Shown piece by piece: positions 10,219-18,944 of a stretch of DNA of 64,000 bases; positions within the stretch are counted from its first letter, which is position 1; each line of letters starts with the position of its first letter. Below the pieces are notes generated by a model that worked only from the letters and a program-made list of their open reading frames with translations, was not told where the DNA came from and did not search any database. Origin of the DNA: Melaminivora sp034675505 (GTDB lineage: Bacteria > Pseudomonadota > Gammaproteobacteria > Burkholderiales > Burkholderiaceae_C); NCBI GenBank assembly GCA_034675505.1, contig JAUCDD010000019.1:62001-126000 (forward strand). The letters are read 5' to 3'. A program made the position numbers and the translations under genes.

Positions 10219-11409
10219 TCAGCGCACGTACTTCCCGCCCGCGCCCACCACTGCGATGTCCACGTAGCGCGACCCATTGCGCTCGCCCGGGCCAAAGCGG
10301 TACGTGTGGCCGCCCAGGTCGAGCTGGCCCAGGCCTTCCATGGCGCGCGCGACCTCGGCCCCGCTGGCGGCCGGGCCGGCCGCGCGCAGGCCTTCCAGCA
10401 GCACGCGTGCGTCCAGGTAGCCGACGAAGTGGTCGTAGTCGGGCTCCAGGCCGTGGCGCTTCATGGAGGCCTGGAAGTCGCGCGTGACCTGCAGGTTGGC
10501 GCGCTGCGGCGAGGGCGTCGAGCGCGCCACCGCCAGGCCCCGGGCGTCCTCGCCCAGCGCGCGCAGCACCTGCGTGCCGGCCCCCAGCGACAGGGTGTAC
10601 AGGGGCACGCCCAGCTGCGCGCGGTGCGCACGCACGTAGGCCACCACGGGCGGGCCGGCGGCAATCATCACCACGGCCTGCGGCTGCTTGGCGCCCAGTG
10701 CGCGCGCCGCCTCGGCGGCGGTGCTGCCGTTGCTGGCCATGGACTGGGCCGCGACGATGGTGGCGCCTTCGGCGGCGGCGGCGCGTTCCACCAGCGGCAG
10801 GGTCAGCTTGCCGAAATCGCTGTCCTCGTAGGCCACGCCGATGCGCGTGGTCTGGATGGCGACCAGGTTGCGCACCATCTGCGTGAGCTCATCGGCGTAG
10901 CTGGCGCTGGTGGTGAACAGCCAGGGGCTGGCGATGGCGCGCGGCGCCGGGCTGCCGGTGTAGACGCCGATCAGCGGCGTGCGCACGCGCTCCAGGTAGG
11001 GCAGCAGCGCCATCACCTGCGAGGTGCCTGCCTGGGCGAACAGCGCCACCACGCCGTCGCGCTCGATGAGCTGGTGGGCGTTGTCCAGGGTGCGCTTGGC
11101 GTCAAAGCCGTCGTCCAGGGTGATCACCCGCACCTTGCGCCCGCCGATGCCGCCCTGGGCATTGAAGTCGGCGATGGCGGCGTCGTTGCCCTCGTGGATG
11201 GGCACCAGGTAGGGGGCCATGGGGCCGGACAGCGGCGTCGAGCGCCCGACGAGGATCTCGCTGCGCCCCGGGCCCGGGCGGGCGGGCTGGGCCTGGGCGC
11301 CATGGACGGCCAGCAGGCCAAGGCCGGCGGCAGCCGCCAGGCCGTGCAGCACGCTGCGGCGGCGGGCACCTGCGCCCACGGGCGCTGCAGGGGAGGGGTC
11401 TGGATACAC
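10219..11409 (-). CDS. ABC transporter substrate-binding protein, branched-chain amino acid type
   Basis: Periplasmic binding protein (396 aa) of the Leu/Ile/Val-binding (Peripla_BP_6) type. A twin-arginine-like start (RRRSVLHG), a hydrophobic helix and cleavage near HGAQA-Q mark an exported protein. The mature part opens with ILVGRSTPLSGP, the usual first strand, then NDAAIADFNAQGGIGGRKV and the GVYTGSPAP hinge region, typical of the family. No permease or ATPase gene lies beside it, so it is either an orphan component or feeds a distant transporter. Ligand cannot be predicted. Complete. Confidence 0.88.
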   Translation of the reverse strand: MYPDPSPAAPVGAGARRRSVLHGLAAAAGLGLLAVHGAQAQPARPGPGRSEILVGRSTPLSGPMAPYLVPIHEGNDAAIADFNAQGGIGGRKVRVITLDDGFDAKRTLDNAHQLIERDGVVALFAQAGTSQVMALLPYLERVRTPLIGVYTGSPAPRAIASPWLFTTSASYADELTQMVRNLVAIQTTRIGVAYEDSDFGKLTLPLVERAAAAEGATIVAAQSMASNGSTAAEAARALGAKQPQAVVMIAAGPPVVAYVRAHRAQLGVPLYTLSLGAGTQVLRALGEDARGLAVARSTPSPQRANLQVTRDFQASMKRHGLEPDYDHFVGYLDARVLLEGLRAAGPAASGAEVARAMEGLGQLDLGGHTYRFGPGERNGSRYVDIAVVGAGGKYVR

Positions 11410-11550
11410 GCGGTTCTCCTACCGGTTCAGGGACGAGGGAATGGGGGCGGGGCGGGCCGCGACAGGCCTGGCCGGGCGCGATTGTTTCGCTGCGGCGCGG
11501 CCGGCTGGCCGGGGGCTTTCCCTGGGGGCTGACGCCGCCGGGACAGCTGC

Positions 11551-12369
11551 TCAGGCGCAGCGGGCCGCGCCGTCCGGCGGGGCCGCGGCAGGCGCCGGCT
11601 GGGCCAGCGCCTGGCGGACGCCGCGCACCACGTCGCCCACCACGATGATGCTGGGGCTGCCCAGGCGTTCGTGCGCGACGGTCTGGTACAGCGCGCCCAG
11701 CGTGGTGACGGCCTGGCGCTGGTGCGCCAGCGTGGCGTGCTGCACCACGGCCACCGGCGTATGCGCAGGCAGGCCGCCAGCCAGCAGCCCCTGCTGTATC
11801 TGGCGCGCGCCGCGCATGCCCATGTAGATCACCAGCGTCAGGCGCGCCTGCTGCGCCGTGGCGCCCAGCAGCGCCCAGTCCGTGGGCGTGCCGCCGGGCT
11901 GGGTGTGGCCGGTCAGCAGCACCACGCCCTGGGCGTGCTCGCGGTGCGTCAGCGGCGCGCCCATGCTGGTGGGGGCAGCCAGCCCGGCGGTGATGCCGTT
12001 GAGCACCAGGGGCTCGATGCCGGCGGCGCGCAGGGCCTGCACTTCCTCGCCGCCGCGCCCGAAGATGAACGGGTCGCCGCCCTTGAGGCGCACCACGTTC
12101 TCGCCGTTCAGCACCTCGGCCACCAGCAGCTTCTCGATGAAGGCCTGGGGCGTGCTGCGGCAGCCGCCGCGCTTGCCCACGCGCACGATGCGCGCGCCGG
12201 GCGCGGCCAGCGCCACGATGTCCTCGCCCACCAGGTCATCGACCAGCAGCACGGTGGCGGCGGCGATGGCGCGCGCGGCCTTGAGCGTCAGCAGCTCGGG
12301 ATCGCCCGGCCCGGCGCCGACCAGGGTGCAGCTGCCGGTGCGGGGGGCGTGGTCATGGTTCGTGGTCAT
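11551..12369 (-). CDS. cobA: uroporphyrinogen-III C-methyltransferase (SUMT)
   Basis: Transfers two methyl groups from S-adenosylmethionine to uroporphyrinogen III to make precorrin-2, the branch point to siroheme (and cobalamin). The 272-residue protein has the first SUMT motif VGAGPGDPELLTLKA near residue 17, VGKRGGCRSTPQ, VVRLKGGDPFIFGRGGEE, the GITAGLAAPTSMGAPLTHRE loop and VIYMGM, all in order. It lacks the CysG oxidase/chelatase half, so precorrin-2 must be finished by another enzyme. The start overlaps the stop of the upstream TrpD2-like gene by four bases (ATGA), and AGGAA precedes it. Its place behind nirBDC points to siroheme supply for nitrite reductase. Confidence 0.96.
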   Translation of the reverse strand: MTTNHDHAPRTGSCTLVGAGPGDPELLTLKAARAIAAATVLLVDDLVGEDIVALAAPGARIVRVGKRGGCRSTPQAFIEKLLVAEVLNGENVVRLKGGDPFIFGRGGEEVQALRAAGIEPLVLNGITAGLAAPTSMGAPLTHREHAQGVVLLTGHTQPGGTPTDWALLGATAQQARLTLVIYMGMRGARQIQQGLLAGGLPAHTPVAVVQHATLAHQRQAVTTLGALYQTVAHERLGSPSIIVVGDVVRGVRQALAQPAPAAAPPDGAARCA

Positions 12370-13298
12370 GAAGGTTCCTGCGATGGGGTGATCTGCGCCG
12401 CCAGGCGGGCGGCGTGGCGCACCTGCTCGGCCAGCGCGGCGGGCACGGGCAGGCGGCCGGCCAGCACGTCCTGGGTGTAGCGGGCGGTGCTGTCCACGCC
12501 GGTGTCCTGCGGCAGGCCGGGCACCTGCGCGTCGGTGCCGGGGCGCTGCTCGGCCAGCAGCGTGTGGCAGCCGGCGACGAAGCCGTCGTAGCGCGGCAGC
12601 CGCCGCGGGTCGGCCGCGACCTCGCCCTCCAGCCCGCGCGACAGCAGCAGGTGCAGCCGCTGCTCGCGCGCCACCGCGCAGCTGAGCTCGAAGTATTCGG
12701 CATGGGTGAAGCTGCTCAGCAACAGCGCCGGGCCGGCGCAGGGCGCGAGCAGCTTGACCACGCTGTGCGCCGGCGTGCGCAGCCCGATCGCCTCGCGCAC
12801 CGCCAGCAGGCGCGCCAGGCCGGGGTGCAGCGCGGCCGTGGACAGGTGCGCGACGCTGCCCGGCGCGATGGCGGCGGGTGCCTCCAGCGGCGCCAGGCCC
12901 AGCGCCTGCAGCACGTCGCTGGCCAGCACGCGCCGGGCCTCGGTGCGCATGCCGTGCAGCAGCACCGGCAGGCCCTCGCGCGCCAGCAGCAGCGCCAGCA
13001 GCGGGGTCAGCACCGGCAGGCGGCGCGCGCCGTTGTAGCTTGGCAGCACCACCAGCGGCCGCCCGCCCGCGCAGGCCGGCACGCGGGCGATGCGCGCCTG
13101 CGCCGCGTCCAGGAAGCCGCACATCTCGGCGGGTGTCTCGCCCTTGATGCGCATGGCCACGCAGAACGCGCCCACCTGCAGCTCGCTGGCCTGGCCGTCC
13201 AGCAGCTGGCCGAACAGGTCGGCGGCCTGCCCGCGCTCCAGCGCGCGGGCGCCGCGCGCGCCGCGGCCGATTTCCTTGATGTAGTGGCTGATGGCCAT
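12366..13298 (-). CDS. ybiB: TrpD2/YbiB-like glycosyl transferase family 3 protein
   Basis: Member of the anthranilate phosphoribosyltransferase-like (TrpD2/YbiB) group; E. coli YbiB binds nucleic acid rather than anthranilate. 310 aa. The N-terminal helical domain is seen in MAISHYIKEIGRG, QAADLFGQLLDGQASELQVGAF and AMRIKGETPAEM. The core has VVLPSYNGARRLPVLTPLLALLLAREG in place of the phosphoribosyl-binding loop of true TrpD, and GVDSTARYTQDVL near the end. The first ATG that fits the family start is at 13298. It is translationally coupled to cobA, an association often seen in Burkholderiales nitrite or sulfite operons. Role in this operon is unknown. Confidence 0.88.
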   Translation of the reverse strand: MAISHYIKEIGRGARGARALERGQAADLFGQLLDGQASELQVGAFCVAMRIKGETPAEMCGFLDAAQARIARVPACAGGRPLVVLPSYNGARRLPVLTPLLALLLAREGLPVLLHGMRTEARRVLASDVLQALGLAPLEAPAAIAPGSVAHLSTAALHPGLARLLAVREAIGLRTPAHSVVKLLAPCAGPALLLSSFTHAEYFELSCAVAREQRLHLLLSRGLEGEVAADPRRLPRYDGFVAGCHTLLAEQRPGTDAQVPGLPQDTGVDSTARYTQDVLAGRLPVPAALAEQVRHAARLAAQITPSQEPS

Positions 13299-13397
13299 GC
13301 TGTGGTGCCGTAGCGCGGGGAAGAGGGGACGCGGGATTTTGCGACAGGGCTTATGCCTGGGCGGCATGCGCTTATTCGCCCCGCCCGGCGCGTGCCG

Positions 13398-14210
13398 TCA
13401 GCCCGGGGAGTGCTGCGGCGCGGTGCGCAGGTGCGTGGTGTAGAGCGTGAGGCCGGTGAAGGCCAGCCCGCCCACCAGGTTGCCCAGCACCACCGGGATC
13501 TCGTTCCACAGGAAATAGTCCAGCAGCGAAAAATTGCCGCCCATCATCAGCCCCGAGGGAAACAGGAACATGTTCACCACCGAATGTTCGAAGCCCATGG
13601 CGAAGAACAGCATGATGGGCATCCACATGGCGATGACCTTGCCGCTGACGGTGGTGGAGATCATGGCGCCGACCACGCCGGTGGACACCATCCAGTTGCA
13701 CAGCACGCCGCGCATGAAGATGGTGATCCAGCCCATCAGCCCGTGCTGCGCATAGCCCAGGGTGCGCGCCTCGCCGATGTGCCCGATCTTCTGGCCGATC
13801 TCGCCGGGCGGCACGGAAAAGCCGAAGGTGAAGATGAAGGCCATCATGAAGGCCACCGTGAGCGCGCCCAGGAAGTTGCCGGTGAACACCAGCGCCCAGT
13901 TGCGCACGATGCCGCGCCAGGTGGTGCCGGGCCGGCCATCCAGCCAGGCCAGCGGCGTGAGCATGAACACGCCCGTGAGCAGGTCAAAGCCCAGCAGGTA
14001 GAGCATGCACACGCCCACCGGGAACAGCAGGGCGCCGACCAGGGCCGAGCCGCTGGTGACCGAGGCTGTCACGGCGAATACCGCCGCCAGCGCCAGGATG
14101 GCCCCGGCCATGAAGGCGCGAATCAGCGTGTCGCGCGTGGACATCTGGATTTTGGCTGCGCCGGTGTCCACCATCTTGGTGACGAATTCGGCGGGCGAGA
14201 GATAGGCCAT
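13398..14210 (-). CDS. nirC: formate/nitrite transporter family protein (NirC-like)
   Basis: Inner-membrane channel of the FNT family, here most likely for nitrite because it follows nirD. 270 aa with six membrane helices; the first follows AFMAGAILALAAVFAV, and the pore-forming half-helix regions appear as GALLFPVGVCMLYLLGFDLLTGVFML and the matching second repeat GFEHSVVNMFLFPSGLMMGG (conserved FEH-V-N motif). Length and topology are usual. It lies 62 bases after nirD, consistent with one transcript with nirB and nirD. Confidence 0.93.
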   Translation of the reverse strand: MAYLSPAEFVTKMVDTGAAKIQMSTRDTLIRAFMAGAILALAAVFAVTASVTSGSALVGALLFPVGVCMLYLLGFDLLTGVFMLTPLAWLDGRPGTTWRGIVRNWALVFTGNFLGALTVAFMMAFIFTFGFSVPPGEIGQKIGHIGEARTLGYAQHGLMGWITIFMRGVLCNWMVSTGVVGAMISTTVSGKVIAMWMPIMLFFAMGFEHSVVNMFLFPSGLMMGGNFSLLDYFLWNEIPVVLGNLVGGLAFTGLTLYTTHLRTAPQHSPG

Positions 14211-14272
14211 GGTGTGCGCTCCGGAAGGGGTGGTGGGGAAAGGGAAGGCGGGGATGGCGGCGGCGGCCCCTG

Positions 14273-14668
14273 TCAGCGCCGCAGCGGCGCGCCGGCGGCG
14301 CGCAGCGCCGGGCCGGCTGGCGGCCGGGCGGGCGCCAGCGCGCGCTGGGCCAGCTCCTGCGCGTCCAGGTGGACGGCGCCGCCCTCGACCTTGACGCTAA
14401 AGCGCGGCGTGCTGCCCTCGTCGGGCGCCAGGGCCTGCCCATCGGCCAGCCCGATGGTCCAGCCGTGCAGCGGGCAGGCCACGCTGGCGCCGAACACCAG
14501 GCCCTGCGACAGCGGCCCGCCCTTGCAGGGGCTCCAGTCCAGCAGTGCGTAGATGCGCTCGTCCGCAGTGCGAAACAGCGCCACCTCCAGCCCCCGCAGC
14601 CGGGCCACGCGGCGCGCGCCCTGGCGCGGGATGTCGTCCACCTGGCAGATGTAGATCCATGTCGTCAT
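14273..14668 (-). CDS. nirD: assimilatory-type nitrite reductase small subunit NirD
   Basis: Small subunit (131 aa) of the NADH-dependent siroheme nitrite reductase in the cytoplasm. It has a Rieske-like fold: WIYICQVDDIP at the start, then SPCKGGPLSQGLVFG and VACPLHGWTIGLADGQ. Only part of the Rieske ligand set is present (CPLH, but CK instead of CxH), as expected for NirD, which normally carries no cluster. It is complete although its large-subunit partner nirB is broken. A dispersed AATAGCTG-type repeat lies between nirB and this gene, immediately before the start codon region. Confidence 0.92.
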   Translation of the reverse strand: MTTWIYICQVDDIPRQGARRVARLRGLEVALFRTADERIYALLDWSPCKGGPLSQGLVFGASVACPLHGWTIGLADGQALAPDEGSTPRFSVKVEGGAVHLDAQELAQRALAPARPPAGPALRAAGAPLRR

Positions 14669-14669
14669 T

Positions 14670-14734
14670 GCTCTACTTTCAATAGCTGTAGATCATTTAT
14701 CGGCGCCGACCTGCGGCGGTTTTGCTCGAAAAAC
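14670..14734 (+). repeat. dispersed AATAGCTG intergenic repeat, copy between nirB and nirD
   Basis: Contains the core AATAGCTG, then TCATTTATCGGCGCCG and a GCGGTTTTGCTCGAAAAA tail, matching the other copies in the same order. It starts 2 bases from the nirD start codon, in the opposite sense to the nir genes. Confidence 0.65.
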
Positions 14735-14741
14735 ATGCTTT

Positions 14742-17199
14742 TCAGGGCACCGCGATGGGGATGAACTGGCGCGCGTCCACGCGGGCCGCCTCGCCCTCGA
14801 ACGACGGGTCGGGCTCGCCCTGCAGCGCCAGCTGCAGGCGCTGCCACAGCGCCTGGCGCAGCGCCGCGTCCTGCAGCACCTGGCGCTTGACGTGCTCCAG
14901 GCCCACGCGCGCCCCGTAGTGCGTGGTGCGCTCCAGGTACTAGCCCTCCTCGCGGTACAGCTGCAGGAAGGCGCCGGCGACCTCCAGCACCTCCTGCGCG
15001 GTCTTCACCTTGGTGAAAAAGTGCGCCACCTCGGTCTTGATGCCGCCGTTGCCGGCGATGTAGAGCTCCCAGCCCGAATCCACGCCGATCACGCCCACGT
15101 CCTTGATGCCGCTCTCGGCGCAGTTGCGCGGGCAGCCGCTGACGGCCAGCTTGACCTTGTGCGGGCTCCACATGCGCCACAGCACGCGCTCCAGCTCGCG
15201 GCCCAGCGCGATGCTGTCCGCTGCGTGCCGAAGCGGCACCACTCGCTGCCCACGCAGGTCTTCACGGTGCGCAGGCCCTTGGCGTAGGCGTGGCCGCTGT
15301 GGGCATGCCGATGTCCTGCCACACGGCCCGCAAGTCCTCCTTCTTCACGCCCAGCAGGTCGATGCGCTGCCCGCCCGTGACCTTGACGGCCGGGATGTGG
15401 TACTTGTCCACCACGTCGGCGATGCGGCGCAGCTCGGCCGCGCTGGTCTCGCCGCCCCACATGCGCGGCACCACGCTGTAGGTGCCGTCCTTCTGGATGT
15501 TGGCGTGGCTGCGCTCGCTGATGGCGCGGCTTTGCGGGTCGTCCTGGGCCTGCCCGGGCCAGGTGCTGATCAGGTAGTAGTTGATGGCCGGGCGGCAGGT
15601 CGGGCAGCCGTCGGGCGTGCCCCACTCGAGGAACGCGAACACGGCCTCCTTGGTCAGCAGGTGGTGCGCGCGGATGGCGCCCTTGACCGCCTGGTGGCCG
15701 TGCGGCGTACAGGCGCACAGCGGCCGGGTGGCGGGCGTGGCGGAGTGGTCGCCGCCCACGGTGGCCACCAGGATCTGCTGCACCAGGCCGGTACACGAGC
15801 CGCAGCTGGCGCTGGCCTTGGTGTGCCTGCGGACGTCCTCCAGCGTGAACAGGCCCTTGTCCCGTATCGCCCGACAGATGGCGCCCTTGGTCACGCCGTT
15901 GCAGCCGCAGACTTCGGCCTCGTCGGGCAGGCTGGCCGCCTGGCTCTGGCCGGCGTGGCCCCCTTCGCCGATGTTGCTTTGGCCGAACAGCAGCGCGGCG
16001 CGGATGTCGTCCACCCGGCGGCCCTCGCGCAGCAGCTGGAAGTACCAGCCGCCGTCGGCGGAGCTGCCGTACAGGCACGGCGCCGACCAGCCGGCCGTCC
16101 TTGAGCACCAGCTTCTTGTACAGGCCGCTGCCGGGGTCGCTGCAGCACCAGGTTTTCCGTGCCTGCGCCGCCCTGGAAATCGCCGGCGGAGAACAGGTCG
16201 ATGCCCGTCACCTTCAGCTTGGTGGAGGTCTGCGAGCCGGTGTAGCGGCCTATGCCCTGCTCGGCCAGGTGGTTGGCCGCGACCCGGCCCTGCTCGAACA
16301 GCGGCGCCACCAGGCCGTAGGCCACGCCCCGGTGCGCGGCGCACTCGCCCACGGCGTAGATGCGCGCGTCGGTGGTGGTCTGCAGGGTGTCGGTCACGAC
16401 GATGCCGCGCTCCACGTGCAGCCGCATGCGCTCGGCCAGGGCGGTGTTGGGGCGGATGCCCACGCACATCACCACCAGATCGGCGGGCACCTCGCTGCCA
16501 TCCTTAAAGCGCACCGCGCGCACGCGGCCGCCGTCGTTGCCCAGCAGCTCCTGGGTGCGCGCGCCAGCAGGAACTTCATGCCGCTTCGCGTCCAGGGTGG
16601 CCTGCAGCATGGTCGCGCGGCCACGTCGTCGAGTTGGCGCTCCATCAGCCATTCGCCAGCATGCACCACGGTCACCTGCATGCCGCGCATCATCAGGCCG
16701 TTGGCCGCCTCCAGGCCCAGCACGCCGCCGCCTATGACCACCGCCCGCGGGTAGCGCGCGGCCGCGTCGATGAGCGCCTGCGTGTCCGCGATGTCGCGGT
16801 AGGCCAGCACGCCGGCCAGGTCGGCGCCGGGCACCGGCAGCATGAAGGGCACCGAACCGGTGGCCAGCACCAGGCGGTCGTAGGGCGCGGACACCGTCCG
16901 TGCCGGTCGCGTCGGTGCCATGCACCAGGCGGCGCTGCCGGTCCACGTGCGTGACCGGTGCAGCCGGCGTGCAGCGTGATGCCGTGGTCGCGGTACCAGT
17001 CCCAGTCGTTCAGCACGATCTCGGGCAGCTGCTGCTCGCCCGTCAGCACCGGCGACAGCAGGATGCGGTTGTAGTTGGGGTGCGGCTCGGCGCCGAAGAT
17101 GGTGATGTCGTACAGCTCGGGTGCGGCTTTGAGCAGCTCCTCGATCGTGCGCACCCCCGCCATGCCGTTGCCCACCATGACCAGCCGGTTTCGTTTCAC
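14742..17199 (-). pseudogene. nirB: nitrite reductase large subunit NirB, multiply frameshifted with a nonsense codon
   Basis: Would be the siroheme/FAD subunit reducing nitrite to ammonia with NADH. The recognisable protein runs full length (about 819 codons) but changes frame near 16957, 16890, 16635, 16600, 16575, 16139, 16080, 15303 and 15222, and has an in-frame TAG at 14940-14942 where homologues have Trp (EEG-W-YLERT). Between lesions conservation is excellent: FAD motif VGNGMAGV, VVIGGGVLGLEAANGL, 2Fe-2S ligands CGCNG and CGSCTG, and siroheme/4Fe-4S ligands CVGSEWCRFG and SGCPRNC. Translation continues sensibly past the TAG to FIPIAVP. Most lesions add one or two bases. The neighbours nirD, nirC and cobA are intact. 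Recent decay is likelier than sequence error because of the substitution, but error is not excluded. Confidence 0.88.
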
Positions 17200-17296
17200 C
17201 TGTGAATCCCCCCGGGGCCGCAGCCCCGCGTTGCCAAAAAAACCGGCGCCGCGCCGGGTCCCAGGCCATCAATGCAACGGCCGTGCCAGCAAGGGG

Positions 17297-17354
17297 TTTT
17301 TGGGTGAAAAAAGGCTGTAGCCGGCGTGTTTCAACAGCTTTGCGCTATGAAAAT
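17297..17354 (-). repeat. dispersed AATAGCTG-type repeat, copy upstream of nirB
   Basis: On the minus strand it reads CATAGCGCAAAGCTG, then ACACGCCGGC and CCTTTTTTCACCCAAAAA, the same order of blocks as the other copies though the first block is diverged. It lies after the stop of the efflux outer-membrane gene in the same sense. Confidence 0.55.
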
Positions 17355-17434
17355 CAAAGCAGCCAGGCACGCGGGCTGCGCGCCTGGCTGGTGCATGCAC
17401 GGCCGTGGTGCATGGCTGCGGTGCAGCGCGGCGG

Positions 17435-18944
17435 CTACTGGAGGGCGGCCGCGCTCCACTGCCCGCCCAGCGCCTTGTACAGCTGCACGCGGTTGGCCTG
17501 CTCGGCCAGCTGCAGGGCGATGAGCGCCTGCTGCGCGGCGTACAGCGAGCGCTCGGCGTCCAGCACCGCCAGGTAGCTGTCCGCGCCCAGGCGAAAGCGC
17601 GCCTGCGACAGCTGCAGCGCGCGCGCGCTGGCTGCCAGCAGCGATTGCTGCGCGTCCAGCCGCTCGGCCAGCGTGGCGCGCTCGGCCAGCGCGTCCAGGA
17701 TTTCGCGAAAGGCCGCCTGGATGGTCTTGTCGTATTGGGCGAGCGCGGCCTCGCGCGCCACTTCGGCGGCGCGCAGGTTGGCCTGGTTGCGCCCGGCGTC
17801 GAAGATCGGCAGGCGCACCTGCGGCAGGAAGCTCCAGGTGCCGTTGCCGCCGGCGAACAGGCCCGACAGGGCGTTGCTGGCCGTGCCGGCGCTGGCGGTC
17901 AGGCTGATGGAGGGGAAGAACGCGGCGCGCGCCACGCCGATCTGCGCGTGGCTGGCAGCCAGCGCGTGCTCGGCGGCGCGCACGTCGGGCCGTGCCAGCA
18001 GCAGCTGCGAGGGGGCGCCGGGCGCCAGCGGCGGCAGGGCGGCGGCGGCGGCGCCCTCTGGCTGCAGCCAGGGGTCGGTGCCCTGGGGCGCGGGCGGCGC
18101 GGCCACGGCGGCGGGCAGCAGCGTGTCCGGCACCGGGCCGCCGGCCAGCAGTGCCAGCGCGTTGCGCCCGCGCGCCACCTGGGCCTGCAGCGCGGCGGCG
18201 TCGGCGCGCGCGCCCTCCACCGTGGTCTGCACCTGCGCCAGCGCCAGGCCCGAGGCGGCGCCCAGCTCGTGGGTGCGGCGCATGAGCGCCAGCTGCTGCT
18301 GGCGCGAGGCCAGCGCCGCGCGCGCCAGCTGCAGGCGGCGCGCGTCGGCGTCCAGGTTCAGCCAGGCCAGCATCACCTCGGACACCAGCGCGATGCGCGC
18401 GCTTCTCGCGGGCGCTGTCGCTGCGCAGGAACTCCTGCAGCGCGGCCTCGTTCAGGTTGCGCACCCGGCCCCAGAAGTCCAGCTCATAGCTGGCCAGGCC
18501 GATGCCGGCGCTGTACTGGCTGGCGGTGTTGCTGCGCCCGGCGGGCGTCAGGTCATCGGCGGTGCGCGCGCGGCTGGCGCTGCCCAGGGCGCTCAGGCCG
18601 GGCAGCCGGTCGGCCTGGGCGATGCCGTACTGGGCGCGCGCGCGCTCCACCGCCAGCACCGCCAGGCGCAGGTCGCGGTTGCCCGCCAGCGCCTGCTCCA
18701 GCAGCGCGCGCAGGCGCTCGTCGAGCACGAAGGAGGAGGAGGGCGCTGCCGCGCCGGCGCCAGCCGCCGGCGGCGGGGTGGCGGGGCCCGGGCCGGCGTC
18801 CAGCGTGGCCGGCACCGGCAGCGGCGGCGGCACATAGGCCGGCGCCAGCGAGGTGCAGCCGGCCAGCAGCACCAGCGGCGCCGCCAGCAGGGCGGCGCGC
18901 GCGCGGGCCAGCGGGCAGGAAAGTGCGCGGGCGAGGTCGGTCAT
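17435..18944 (-). pseudogene. NodT-family outer-membrane efflux lipoprotein (OprM-like), one frameshift
   Basis: Outer-membrane channel of a tripartite RND pump. The start has a lipoprotein signal with lipobox LLAGC (Cys30), then a Pro/Ala-rich stretch, and both halves of the outer-membrane efflux domain: YELDFWGRVRNL before the lesion, and GAASGLALAQVQTTVEGARA, RPDVRAAEHALAASHAQIGVARAAFFPSISL and FDAGRNQANLRAAEV after it. One extra base near 18403 (GAGAAGCGCG where GAGAGCGCG restores phase) shifts the frame; removing it gives ESARIALVSEV and a protein of about 500 aa. Its ATG overlaps the stop of the RND gene (ATGA). Either a recent mutation or a sequencing error. Confidence 0.85.
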
